Positions 5,724 through 12,419 of a DNA stretch of 14,469 nt are shown one piece after another. The stretch's first letter is position 1; every line of letters starts with the position of its first letter. The notes beneath the pieces were generated by a model. It saw only the letters and a program-made list of their open reading frames with translations. It was not told the DNA's origin and did no database searches. Source of the DNA: Kiritimatiellia bacterium (GTDB lineage: Bacteria; Verrucomicrobiota; Kiritimatiellia; CAIQIC01; Lenti-01); contig JAHDSS010000442.1 in the NCBI GenBank assembly GCA_018432565.1, positions 1 through 14,469 of the forward strand, in the 5' to 3' direction. Both the position numbers and the translations under genes were made by a program.

Positions 5724-8348
5724 CTATCCCTTCACGCTGAACGCAATCTTGTCCGGACGGTCGGGGTCGAAATCCGCCTCCACGGCGGCGCCGTCGGGGA
5801 TTTCCCCCGCCAGCACTTTCGTGGCGAGTTCGTCAAGCACCAGCCGCTGGATCACGCGCTTGAGAGGCCGTGCGCCGAAGGCCGGATCGTAGCCCTCGCC
5901 CGCCAGCTTTTCGGCCGCGGCCTCGGTGACCTCCAGCCGGATGCTGCGCTCGGCCAGGAATCCGCGCACGCGGGAAAGCTGGATCTGCACGATCCGGCGC
6001 AGCTGCTCGATGCCCAGGCTGCGGAACAGGATGATTTCGTCCACCCGGTTCAGGAATTCGGGACGGAAGCTCAGCCGCAGCGCCGCCAGCACCTGTTTCT
6101 CCATGTCGTCGTAGGCCGCGTCTCCGCGAACCAGGTTCGGATGCTTTTCGAGCGCTTCCTGGATCACCGAACTGCCGAGGTTGCTCGTTAGGATCAGCAC
6201 CGTGTTCTTGAAGTCCACCGTTCGCCCCTGGCCGTCCGTCAGCCGCCCGTCGTCCAGAATCTGCAGCATCACGTTGAACACGTCCGGATGCGCTTTTTCG
6301 ATCTCGTCGAACAGCACCACGGAATACGGCTTGCGACGGACGTGTTCCGTCAGCGCGCCGCCCTCCTCGTAGCCCACGTAGCCCGGCGGCGCGCCGATCA
6401 GCCGGCTGACGGAATGCTTCTCCATGTATTCGCTCATGTCAATGCGCACCATGGCCTGGTCGTCGTCGAACAGGAACTCCGCCAGCGCCCGCGCCAGCTC
6501 GGTCTTGCCCACGCCCGTCGGCCCCAGGAAAATGAACGACCCGATCGGACGGTTCGGGTCCTGAAGGCCCGCCCGCGAGCGGCGCACCGCCCGCGAAACC
6601 GCTTCCACCGCCTCGTCCTGCCCCACCACCCGCTCGCGCAGGCGGTCTTCCATCCGCAGGAGTTTCTCCTTTTCGCCTTCCAGCAGCTTGCTGACCGGGA
6701 TATGCGTCCACGCCGCCACGACCTCGGCGATGTTCTCCGCCGTGACCTCTTCCTGCAGCATGCGCTGGCCTTGTTGCAGTTCCGCCAGCGCCGCCTGGGC
6801 CGCCTGGATTTTCTTCTCCGCCGCCGGCAGCTTCGCGTACTGGATTTCGGCCGCCTTTTCGTATTCCCCGCGGCGCTGCGCCTGCTCCTGCTCCGTGCGC
6901 AGCGCGTCGAGCTCCGCGGTGCCCCCGCGGATCGCCCCGATGATCTCTTTTTCGCGTTCCCAGTGGGCCTTCAGCGCTGCGCTTTTCTCCCGCTGTTCCG
7001 CCAGGTCCTTCTCCAGCGCCTTCAGGCGTTCCTTCGACGCCGCGTCCTTTTCCTTCTTGAGCGCCTCGCGCTCGATCTCGAGCTGCATGATGCGCCGCTC
7101 CAGCTCGTCGATCTCCACCGGCATGCTGTCGATCTCCATCCGCAGGCGGCTGGCCGCCTCGTCCACCAGATCGATCGCCTTGTCCGGCAGGAACCGGTCG
7201 GAGATATAGCGGTGCGAAAGCTTGGCGGCCTCCACCAGAGCCCCGTCCTGGATGCGCACGCCATGATGCGCCTCGTAGCGTTCCTTCAGCCCGCGCAGAA
7301 TCGCCACCGTATCCTCCACGCTGGGTTCGTCCACCAGCACCGGCTGGAACCGCCGCGCCAGCGCGGGGTCTTTCTCGATATACTTGCGGTATTCGTCCAG
7401 CGTCGTCGCTCCCACGCAGCGCAGTTCGCCGCGCGCCAGCGCCGGCTTGATCATGTTGGAGGCGTCCACCGCTCCTTCCGCCTTGCCCGCCCCCACCAGC
7501 GTGTGCAGCTCGTCAATGAACAGGACAATCGCCCCCGCGCTGTCCACCACTTCCTTGATGAACGCCTTGAACCGGTCCTCGAACTCCCCGCGGTACTTCG
7601 CCCCCGCCAGCATCGCGCCGAGGTCCAGCGCCACCACCCGCTTGTTCTTCAGCCCCTCCGGCACGTCGCCCGCCACGATCCGCCGCGCCAGCCCCTCGGC
7701 AATCGCCGTCTTGCCCACCCCCGGCTCGCCGATCAGCACCGGGTTGTTCTTGGTGCGGCGCGAGAGCACCTGCACCACCCGGCGGATTTCCGCGTCCCGC
7801 CCGATCACCGGGTCGAGCTTGCCCTTGCGGGCGTCGTCCGTCAGATCCCGTCCGTACTTTTTCAGCGCCTCGTACTTGTCCTCCGGCGCTTCATCCGTCA
7901 CCCGCCGGCTGCCGCGCACCGCCTGCAGGGCCTGCAGCACCGTGTCCACCGTGATCCCCAGCCCGCCGGCCGCCTGCGCCACCTCGCCGTGCTTGCGGCC
8001 CAGCGCCGCCAGAAACAGATGCTCCGCGCTGATGTACTCGTCCTTCATCTGCGCCGCGAGCTTCGCCGCCGCCTCCAGCGTCGTCTGCAGCTCTCGCGCC
8101 ACCCCCCGCTGCAGCCCTTCGCCCTGCACCTGCGGACGCGACGCCAGCTGCCGCTCCAGCACGTCCGCGAAAAGCGCGGATTTCACCCCGATGCGCTCCA
8201 GAATCGACGGCACGACGCCGCCGTCCTGCCGGACCAGCGCCAGCACGAGATGGATCGTGTCCACCTCGCCGTGATGGTGCTCTGCCGCCAGCCGCTGGGC
8301 CTCCCGCAGCGCTTCCTGGGCCTTCGTCGTCAATTGATCGCTGTTCAT
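5724..8348 (-). CDS. clpB: ClpB, AAA+ disaggregase
   Basis: ClpB is a cytoplasmic hexameric chaperone that threads aggregated proteins through its pore with DnaK/DnaJ/GrpE. The 874 residues cover the full family architecture. An N-terminal Clp repeat domain (1-150) is followed by AAA1 with Walker A GEPGVGKT (207-214), Walker B VLFIDE (275-280) and pore loop KYRG (251-254). A coiled-coil middle domain spans about 410-530, rich in E, K, A and L. AAA2 has Walker A GPTGVGKT (609-616), Walker B VVLFDE (677-682), pore loop GYVGY (656-660) and sensor-2 GARPLKR (825-831). The middle domain and the absence of a ClpP-docking IGF-type loop separate it from ClpA/ClpC. The ATG at 8348 has AAGGAAGG (8355-8362) 6 nt upstream. 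Its stop is followed after 6 nt by the RAYT-SLOG gene in the same direction. No defect is visible. Confidence 0.98.
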   Translation of the reverse strand: MNSDQLTTKAQEALREAQRLAAEHHHGEVDTIHLVLALVRQDGGVVPSILERIGVKSALFADVLERQLASRPQVQGEGLQRGVARELQTTLEAAAKLAAQMKDEYISAEHLFLAALGRKHGEVAQAAGGLGITVDTVLQALQAVRGSRRVTDEAPEDKYEALKKYGRDLTDDARKGKLDPVIGRDAEIRRVVQVLSRRTKNNPVLIGEPGVGKTAIAEGLARRIVAGDVPEGLKNKRVVALDLGAMLAGAKYRGEFEDRFKAFIKEVVDSAGAIVLFIDELHTLVGAGKAEGAVDASNMIKPALARGELRCVGATTLDEYRKYIEKDPALARRFQPVLVDEPSVEDTVAILRGLKERYEAHHGVRIQDGALVEAAKLSHRYISDRFLPDKAIDLVDEAASRLRMEIDSMPVEIDELERRIMQLEIEREALKKEKDAASKERLKALEKDLAEQREKSAALKAHWEREKEIIGAIRGGTAELDALRTEQEQAQRRGEYEKAAEIQYAKLPAAEKKIQAAQAALAELQQGQRMLQEEVTAENIAEVVAAWTHIPVSKLLEGEKEKLLRMEDRLRERVVGQDEAVEAVSRAVRRSRAGLQDPNRPIGSFIFLGPTGVGKTELARALAEFLFDDDQAMVRIDMSEYMEKHSVSRLIGAPPGYVGYEEGGALTEHVRRKPYSVVLFDEIEKAHPDVFNVMLQILDDGRLTDGQGRTVDFKNTVLILTSNLGSSVIQEALEKHPNLVRGDAAYDDMEKQVLAALRLSFRPEFLNRVDEIILFRSLGIEQLRRIVQIQLSRVRGFLAERSIRLEVTEAAAEKLAGEGYDPAFGARPLKRVIQRLVLDELATKVLAGEIPDGAAVEADFDPDRPDKIAFSVKG

Positions 8349-8372
8349 GACTCGCCTTCCTTTTCAGCGGCC

Positions 8373-8401
8373 AGAATAGCCCAATCCGCCGCAAAGTTCA
8401 A
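8373..8401 (-). promoter_or_regulatory. Candidate promoter for clpB
   Basis: Reading leftward, TTGAAC (8396-8401) and TATTCT (8373-8378) are separated by exactly 17 nt, each matching 4 of 6 sigma-70 consensus positions. The implied start near 8366 leaves a leader of under 20 nt that still includes the Shine-Dalgarno. The -35 also resembles the TTGAA core of heat-shock (sigma-32) sites, but no convincing CCCCAT-type -10 was found. No CIRCE or HAIR-type repeat was seen. Confidence 0.45.
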
Positions 8402-8477
8402 ATGTCGGGCGCACCGGTTGCCATAATGGCCGGCGCTGCGTTCCATTGGTTGCTCGCGGCGCCAGGCGGCCGGGGGC

Positions 8478-8495
8478 CCGGAATTCCGGCGCCGG
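8478..8495. repeat. Overlapping palindromes in the clpB/BMP divergent spacer
   Basis: CCGGAATTCCGG (8478-8489) is a perfect 12-bp palindrome. It overlaps CCGGCGCCGG (8486-8495), a perfect 10-bp palindrome. They lie about 36 nt upstream of a candidate -10 for the BMP gene. They may be an operator, but GC-rich sequence produces such palindromes by chance. Confidence 0.3.
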
Positions 8496-8530
8496 GCGCG
8501 AAATGACGTGCATCGCGGGATCCGGTTTCC

Positions 8531-8536
8531 TATACT
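8531..8536 (+). promoter_or_regulatory. Candidate -10 element for the BMP-BtpA unit
   Basis: TATACT matches 5 of 6 consensus positions and lies 39 nt before the BMP-family start codon. No good -35 hexamer sits at 16-18 nt spacing, so this promoter may be activator-dependent or the match may be chance. Confidence 0.35.
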
Positions 8537-8575
8537 GGCCGGCAAGATGAATCCATCGACCCAGGGAGATTCGCC

Positions 8576-9610
8576 ATGATCCGCCGTTTTGCCCCGATTT
8601 GCGCCGTCCTGTTCCTGGCCGCGGGTTCCGCCGCCCGCGGGACCCCCCCGGACCGCCCCCCCATGCGCATCGCCATGCTGTCGGATGGCGGCACCTTCTA
8701 CGACCAGGGCTTCAACCAGAACTGCCGGGAAGGCATCGAAGCCCTGATGGCCGCGGGAGCGCCCATTTTCGTCCAGTTCGGCGAGACCCTCGCTCCCGAC
8801 AACTTCGAGCGCAAACTGGCGTCCTATGCCGAACGCGACTACCGGCTGATCATCGGCATCGGCTACCGAATGGCCTCCGCCATCGAGACCGTCGCCGCGG
8901 AATACCCCCGCACCCTCTTCGCCTGCGTGGACGCCCACTATGAAGATCCCCCGCACAACGTCTGGGCTCTGACGTTTCAAGTGGACGAATGCGCCTATCC
9001 CGCCGGCTATCTCGCCGCAGCCTGGGCCGACCTGAAAGACCCCAAGGGCCCCGCCGTGGCCTGGGTCGGCGGCATGGACGTGAACAGCGTCAACCAGTTC
9101 ATCGTTGGCTTCCGCAACGGTGTCAGCCGTTACAACGAGGTCAAGGGAAAGTCCGTCCGCGTCCTGGGCGGCCATGTCGGGTCGTTTGACGATTTCGAGG
9201 GCGGCCGGAAGCTGGCGGAGGAATTCCTCGATGACGGCGCGGACGTGGTTTTCGGCGCGGGATCGCTGACCGGCAACGGGGCCATTGCCGCTGCCAAGGA
9301 GTACGGCAAGTGGGCAATCGGCGTGGATACGGACCAGTACTACACCTTGCTCAACGAGCAGGACATCATTCTGACCTCCTGCCTCAAGCGCATGGACCGG
9401 GCCGTGGCCCAGGTGGTCTCCGCCGCGCTGGAGAACCAGTTCTGGGGCGGAACCCGCTACGTCGGCACCCTCGCCAACCACGGCGTGGGGCTGGCCCCCT
9501 ATCATGATTTCGACGAGCAGATTCCCGAACGGCTGAAGAAGGAAATCATGGACATCCAGCGCCGCATCCTGGAAGGGACTCTGGCCACCGGCTGGCCGGA
9601 GGAAAAATAG
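8576..9610 (+). CDS. BMP-family (PnrA/Med-type) periplasmic substrate-binding protein
   Basis: BMP-family proteins are the binding component of ABC importers, and the characterised members bind purine nucleosides. The 344 residues begin with a signal peptide, MIRRFAPICAVLFLAAGSA, cleaved plausibly after AGSA or AGSAA. There is no lipobox cysteine, so a soluble periplasmic protein is predicted rather than the lipoprotein usual in Gram-positives and spirochaetes. Family signatures are DGGTFYDQGFNQNCREGIE (about 37-55), IIGIGYRMASAIE, FQVDECAYPAGYLAA, FGAGSLTGNGAI, IGVDTDQY and TSCLKRMDRAV. The ATG is set by GGGAG (8564-8568), 7 nt upstream. A BtpA-family gene follows after 16 nt; no ABC ATPase or permease lies in the window, so the transporter partner must be elsewhere or absent. 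Family membership is firm; the ligand is inferred only from the family. Confidence 0.92.
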   Translation: MIRRFAPICAVLFLAAGSAARGTPPDRPPMRIAMLSDGGTFYDQGFNQNCREGIEALMAAGAPIFVQFGETLAPDNFERKLASYAERDYRLIIGIGYRMASAIETVAAEYPRTLFACVDAHYEDPPHNVWALTFQVDECAYPAGYLAAAWADLKDPKGPAVAWVGGMDVNSVNQFIVGFRNGVSRYNEVKGKSVRVLGGHVGSFDDFEGGRKLAEEFLDDGADVVFGAGSLTGNGAIAAAKEYGKWAIGVDTDQYYTLLNEQDIILTSCLKRMDRAVAQVVSAALENQFWGGTRYVGTLANHGVGLAPYHDFDEQIPERLKKEIMDIQRRILEGTLATGWPEEK

Positions 9611-9626
9611 TCCCGGTTCCCGCCCC

Positions 9627-10436
9627 ATGAAGACGTCACGGTTTGTCCGGTTGTTCGGCGAGCGCTCTCCGGCCGTCATCGGCATGATTCATGTTCGCGC
9701 CCTGCCCGGCGCTCCCGGCCATGCCGGCGGCATGGGCCCGATTCTGGACCAGGCCCTGGCCGAAGCCGAAATCTACCGCGCCTGCGGCCTTCAGGCGCTG
9801 ATGATCGAGAACATGCACGACGTTCCCTATGTGCGCCGGCCCGGCCCCGAGGTGCTGGCCGCCATGGCCGTCCTGGCCCGCGAGGTCAAACGCGCCCACC
9901 CCGCCGTGCCGCTGGGCATCCAGATCCTGGCCGGCGCCAACCGCGAAGCCCTCTCCGCCGCCCTGGCCGCCGGCGCCGATTTCATCCGCGCCGAAGGCTT
10001 TGTATTCGGTCACGTCGCCGACGAAGGCTACATCGACGCCTGCGCCGGCGACCTTCTGCGCCACCGCAGCGCCATCGGCGCCGAACACATTGCCATTTTC
10101 ACCGACATCAAGAAAAAGCATTCCGCGCATGCCGTCACCGCCGACGTGGACATCGTGCAGACCGCGCATGCCGCCGAGTTCTTTCTGTCCGACGGGCTGA
10201 TCCTGACCGGAGCCGCCACCGGCGAGGCGGCCAGCCTGGAGGAACTCCGCGCCGTCCACGCCGCCGTCCGGCTTCCCGTGCTGATCGGCTCCGGCATCAC
10301 CGCGGAAAATGCGCGGGACTACGCCTCGCTGGCGGACGGGCTCATTGTCGGATCGGCGTTCAAGGAGGGCGGTTACTGGGCCCATCCGCTGGATCCGGAC
10401 CGCATCCGGCGGCTGATGCATGCCCTGCCCTCGTGA
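9627..10436 (+). CDS. BtpA/SgcQ-family TIM-barrel protein
   Basis: This 269-residue protein belongs to the BtpA/SgcQ family (named from cyanobacterial BtpA, linked to photosystem I assembly, and SgcQ of an E. coli sugar operon). The biochemical activity of the family is not settled. Visible signatures are VIGMIHVRALPGAPG (17-31), MIENMHDVPYV, GIQILAGANREAL, GADFIRAEGFVFGHV, FTDIKKKHSAHAVTADV, IGSGITAENA and ADGLIVGSAFKEGG. The last two resemble the phosphate-binding ends of a TIM barrel, suggesting a phosphorylated sugar or nucleotide-like ligand. The length is normal. No strong Shine-Dalgarno precedes the ATG, and the 16-nt gap to the BMP gene suggests co-transcription and coupling. The pairing suggests a role in handling what the binding protein imports, for example nucleoside-derived sugar; that is inference. 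Confidence 0.9.
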   Translation: MKTSRFVRLFGERSPAVIGMIHVRALPGAPGHAGGMGPILDQALAEAEIYRACGLQALMIENMHDVPYVRRPGPEVLAAMAVLAREVKRAHPAVPLGIQILAGANREALSAALAAGADFIRAEGFVFGHVADEGYIDACAGDLLRHRSAIGAEHIAIFTDIKKKHSAHAVTADVDIVQTAHAAEFFLSDGLILTGAATGEAASLEELRAVHAAVRLPVLIGSGITAENARDYASLADGLIVGSAFKEGGYWAHPLDPDRIRRLMHALPS

Positions 10437-10482
10437 GTTTTCAACAACCTGCTCTTAAGAAGGGCGGTTTCAGCGGTCTATT

Positions 10483-10506
10483 CCACACTGTTAATTAACA
10501 ATGTGG
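10483..10506. repeat. 24-bp near-perfect palindrome
   Basis: The core TGTTAATTAACA (10489-10500) is a perfect 12-bp palindrome. It is flanked by CCACA-C on the left and A-TGTGG on the right, so the 24 bp are symmetric except for one base pair. This is the size and form of a dimeric repressor operator. A degenerate copy of its left part and core is found at 10582-10604. Confidence 0.75.
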
Positions 10507-10593
10507 CATAATGAATATCTTATTTTGCTGTATAGTGATATGTTAGGCATATTGCTTAATTTTTGCTGCATAGATTTTTATCCACACTGCTAG
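10501..10593 (+). CDS. Possible 30-residue small protein (very uncertain)
   Basis: An ATG overlapping the right arm of the palindrome opens a 30-codon frame ending at TAG (10591-10593), inside the second repeat copy. The peptide starts MWHNEYLILLYSDML and continues hydrophobic (GILLNFCC), suggesting a short membrane-seeking peptide. No Shine-Dalgarno is seen before the ATG. AT-rich DNA can give such a frame by chance, and no family is recognised. Confidence 0.15.
   Translation: MWHNEYLILLYSDMLGILLNFCCIDFYPHC
10523..10573. repeat. Direct repeat pair TTTTGCTG(T/C)ATAG
   Basis: Copies at 10523-10535 and 10561-10573 match at 12 of 13 positions and lie inside the AT-rich island between the two CCACACTG-type repeats. 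Confidence 0.6.
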
Positions 10594-10604
10594 TTAATAA
10601 TAGG
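10582..10604. repeat. Degenerate second copy of the palindrome
   Basis: It begins CCACACTG like the copy at 10483 and matches it at 17 of the first 20 positions, in the same orientation, 99 nt further on. Its right arm has lost the TGTGG symmetry. Confidence 0.6.
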
Positions 10605-10651
10605 AACGCTGTTCCGCTTCAGAACCGGGGGGGGCCTGTTTCAAACCCCCC
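10603..10651. terminator. Possible weak terminator hairpins between converging genes
   Basis: GGAAC-GCT-GTTCC (10603-10615) forms a 5-bp stem; read leftward, after recJ, it is followed by the AT-rich TATTATTAACT. A G-run (10627-10634) can pair with CCCCCC (10646-10651) over an 11-nt loop. Neither has a classical T-run. They may end the secDF-recJ or BMP-BtpA transcripts inefficiently. Confidence 0.3.
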
Positions 10652-10678
10652 TATGCCCCCCATGGCGCTGGACGGGTT

Positions 10679-12415
10679 TCAGTCTGCGTGCTGGGTCGGG
10701 CGAAGATCCTGCAAATGCAGTTGCAGGTATTCCTGACCGTTGTAGCGGTTCAGGATCAGATTGAAGGCGATGTCCAGGGGACCGTCGGGCACCTCGCGGT
10801 CGCCCATGCCGAATCCGATGGCTTCGCGCTGCCGGCCGCCCATGGAAAACAGGATTTTCAGGTGCTTGCCGCCGATGACGCGCGGCGGAAACAGCGGTGT
10901 CACGTTGCGAATGGCCCAGACCGGCAGGGGATTGGAATGGCCGAAGGGACGCAGGCGGTTCTGATCGTGATACAGGGGATCGCCGATGTCGCCGGGAGTG
11001 ATCCAGGCATCCACCAGCAGCTGGCGGCGCTGATCCACCCGGCTCAGCGTTGCGGCACACACTTCGTTGAAGCGCGCGGCAAACTCTTCGATGCGCGAAT
11101 GGTCCACTTCCAGGCCCGCCGCCATGGCATGCCCGCCGTAGCGCCGCAGCATGGGCGAACACTGCTGAAGGTGCTTGAGCAGGTCGAAACCCGGCACGCT
11201 GCGGCAGGAACCGCGCCCCACCCCGTCGTCGTCCATGCCGATGACCACCACGGGACGGTTGTAGCGGCTGGCGATCCGCGACGCCACGATCCCGATCACG
11301 CCGGCGTGCCAGTGCGGATGCGCCACCACCAGGCCGAAGTCCCGTCCGGCGTCGAACCGCCCGTCGAGATCGCTGCAGGCCTCCTGCACGATTTTGTCTT
11401 CGATCTCCTGCCGCTTGCGGCTGGCATCGTCGAGCTGCTGGGCCAGAATGCGCGCGCGGGGTTCCTGCTCCGTCAGCACCAGTTCCAGGGCGGCCTCGGC
11501 ATTGCCGAGACGTCCGGCGGCGTTGATCCGCGGCCCGATGATGAAACCGATGTGGTAGGTGTCCACATAGCCGCTGATGCCGGCGGCTTCGATCAGCGTG
11601 CGCAGCCCGACCGACTGGGTGCGGTTCAGCAGCGTCAGCCCGTGATAGACCAGGATGCGGTTTTCCTTGAGCAGCGGCACGATGTCCGCCACCGTGCCGA
11701 CCGCCACCAGTTCCATGAAGGTCTTGAGGTCGAGCTTTTCGGCGGCCTCCATGCGGCGCTGGCGGGCCGCCTTGACCAGGCCGTGGCAGACCTTGAAGGC
11801 CACGCCCACGCCGGCCAGCATCCGGATATCCTCCGGGCCGCCGCCGAGCTTGGGATTGACGATGGCGCAGGCCTCCGCCACGCCCTCGGCGGCGGGTTCA
11901 TGGTGATCGGTCACAATCACGTCGATGCCCAGTCGCGCGGCCTCCCGCACGGCCTCGACGGAGCTGGTGCCGCAGTCCACGGTGATGATCAGGTTGGGGT
12001 GGTAGTTTTCGATGCAGCGATGAAGCGTCTCGACACCCAGCCCGTAGCCGTCCTCGATGCGATGCGGCAGGAACGGCACGGCCACCGCCCCCAGCCCGCT
12101 GAGCACCTGGATCATCAGGGCGGTTGCGGTCACCCCGTCCACGTCGTAGTCGCCGTATACCAGAATGGCGCTGCCCTGTTCGATATGCGACAGGATCAGG
12201 TCCACGGCCGTCTGCATGCCCGGCAGGGAAAACGGATCGGTCAGATCCGCCAGGCGGGGCTGAAGGAACTTTTCGATTTCCGCGTGGTCCACCAGGCCTC
12301 GGGTCACCAGCGCCCGCGCCATCGCCCGGGAAAACCCGTGGGTGCGGGCGATGTCCTCGGCCACCCGGGGATCGGCCTCCGCCGTCACCCAGCGTTTTTC
12401 CGAGCGGACCAGCAT
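10679..12415 (-). CDS. recJ: RecJ, single-stranded-DNA-specific 5'-3' exonuclease
   Basis: RecJ degrades single-stranded DNA 5' to 3' in recombination, mismatch and base-excision repair. The 578 residues match the classical length. DHH-family motifs are intact: YGDYDVDGVTAT (87-98) with D89, D91 and D93; VDCGT (146-150); and TDHHEP (169-174). Further on are GPRINAAGRLGNAEAAL, the DHHA1 motif HWHAGVIGIVASRI with GRGSCRS and RRYGGHAMAAG, and a C-terminal OB-like region. The ATG at 12415 lies 4 nt after the secDF stop, with GGGAAG within the end of secDF as a Shine-Dalgarno about 7 nt upstream, so the two are probably translationally coupled. secDF-recJ adjacency is recalled from Firmicutes and Chlamydiae. 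The gene converges on btpA across the AT-rich island. Confidence 0.98.
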   Translation of the reverse strand: MLVRSEKRWVTAEADPRVAEDIARTHGFSRAMARALVTRGLVDHAEIEKFLQPRLADLTDPFSLPGMQTAVDLILSHIEQGSAILVYGDYDVDGVTATALMIQVLSGLGAVAVPFLPHRIEDGYGLGVETLHRCIENYHPNLIITVDCGTSSVEAVREAARLGIDVIVTDHHEPAAEGVAEACAIVNPKLGGGPEDIRMLAGVGVAFKVCHGLVKAARQRRMEAAEKLDLKTFMELVAVGTVADIVPLLKENRILVYHGLTLLNRTQSVGLRTLIEAAGISGYVDTYHIGFIIGPRINAAGRLGNAEAALELVLTEQEPRARILAQQLDDASRKRQEIEDKIVQEACSDLDGRFDAGRDFGLVVAHPHWHAGVIGIVASRIASRYNRPVVVIGMDDDGVGRGSCRSVPGFDLLKHLQQCSPMLRRYGGHAMAAGLEVDHSRIEEFAARFNEVCAATLSRVDQRRQLLVDAWITPGDIGDPLYHDQNRLRPFGHSNPLPVWAIRNVTPLFPPRVIGGKHLKILFSMGGRQREAIGFGMGDREVPDGPLDIAFNLILNRYNGQEYLQLHLQDLRPTQHAD

Positions 12416-12419
12416 CGGC

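Larger units (their letters stand above)
10437..10678. other. Convergent intergenic region with AT-rich repeat island
   Basis: This 242-bp gap lies between the 3' ends of the btpA-type gene and recJ. About 10475-10605 is markedly AT-rich compared with the GC-rich flanks. It holds a 24-bp near-palindrome, two pairs of direct repeats and a 30-codon ATG-TAG frame. The right part is G/C-run rich with hairpin potential. No promoter is needed here by either neighbour, so its base composition and repeats are unexplained. Confidence 0.6.

Noticed and set aside
6288..8426. 712-codon open frame on the plus strand opposite clpB
   Set aside because: It is antisense to an intact ClpB, rich in R, H, L and Q, and has no recognisable domain. 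It is a typical GC-rich shadow frame.
8402..8530. Riboswitch or heat-shock repeat in the clpB/BMP spacer
   Set aside because: No CIRCE-type TTAGCACTC repeat and no recognisable riboswitch core were found; only short GC-rich palindromes.
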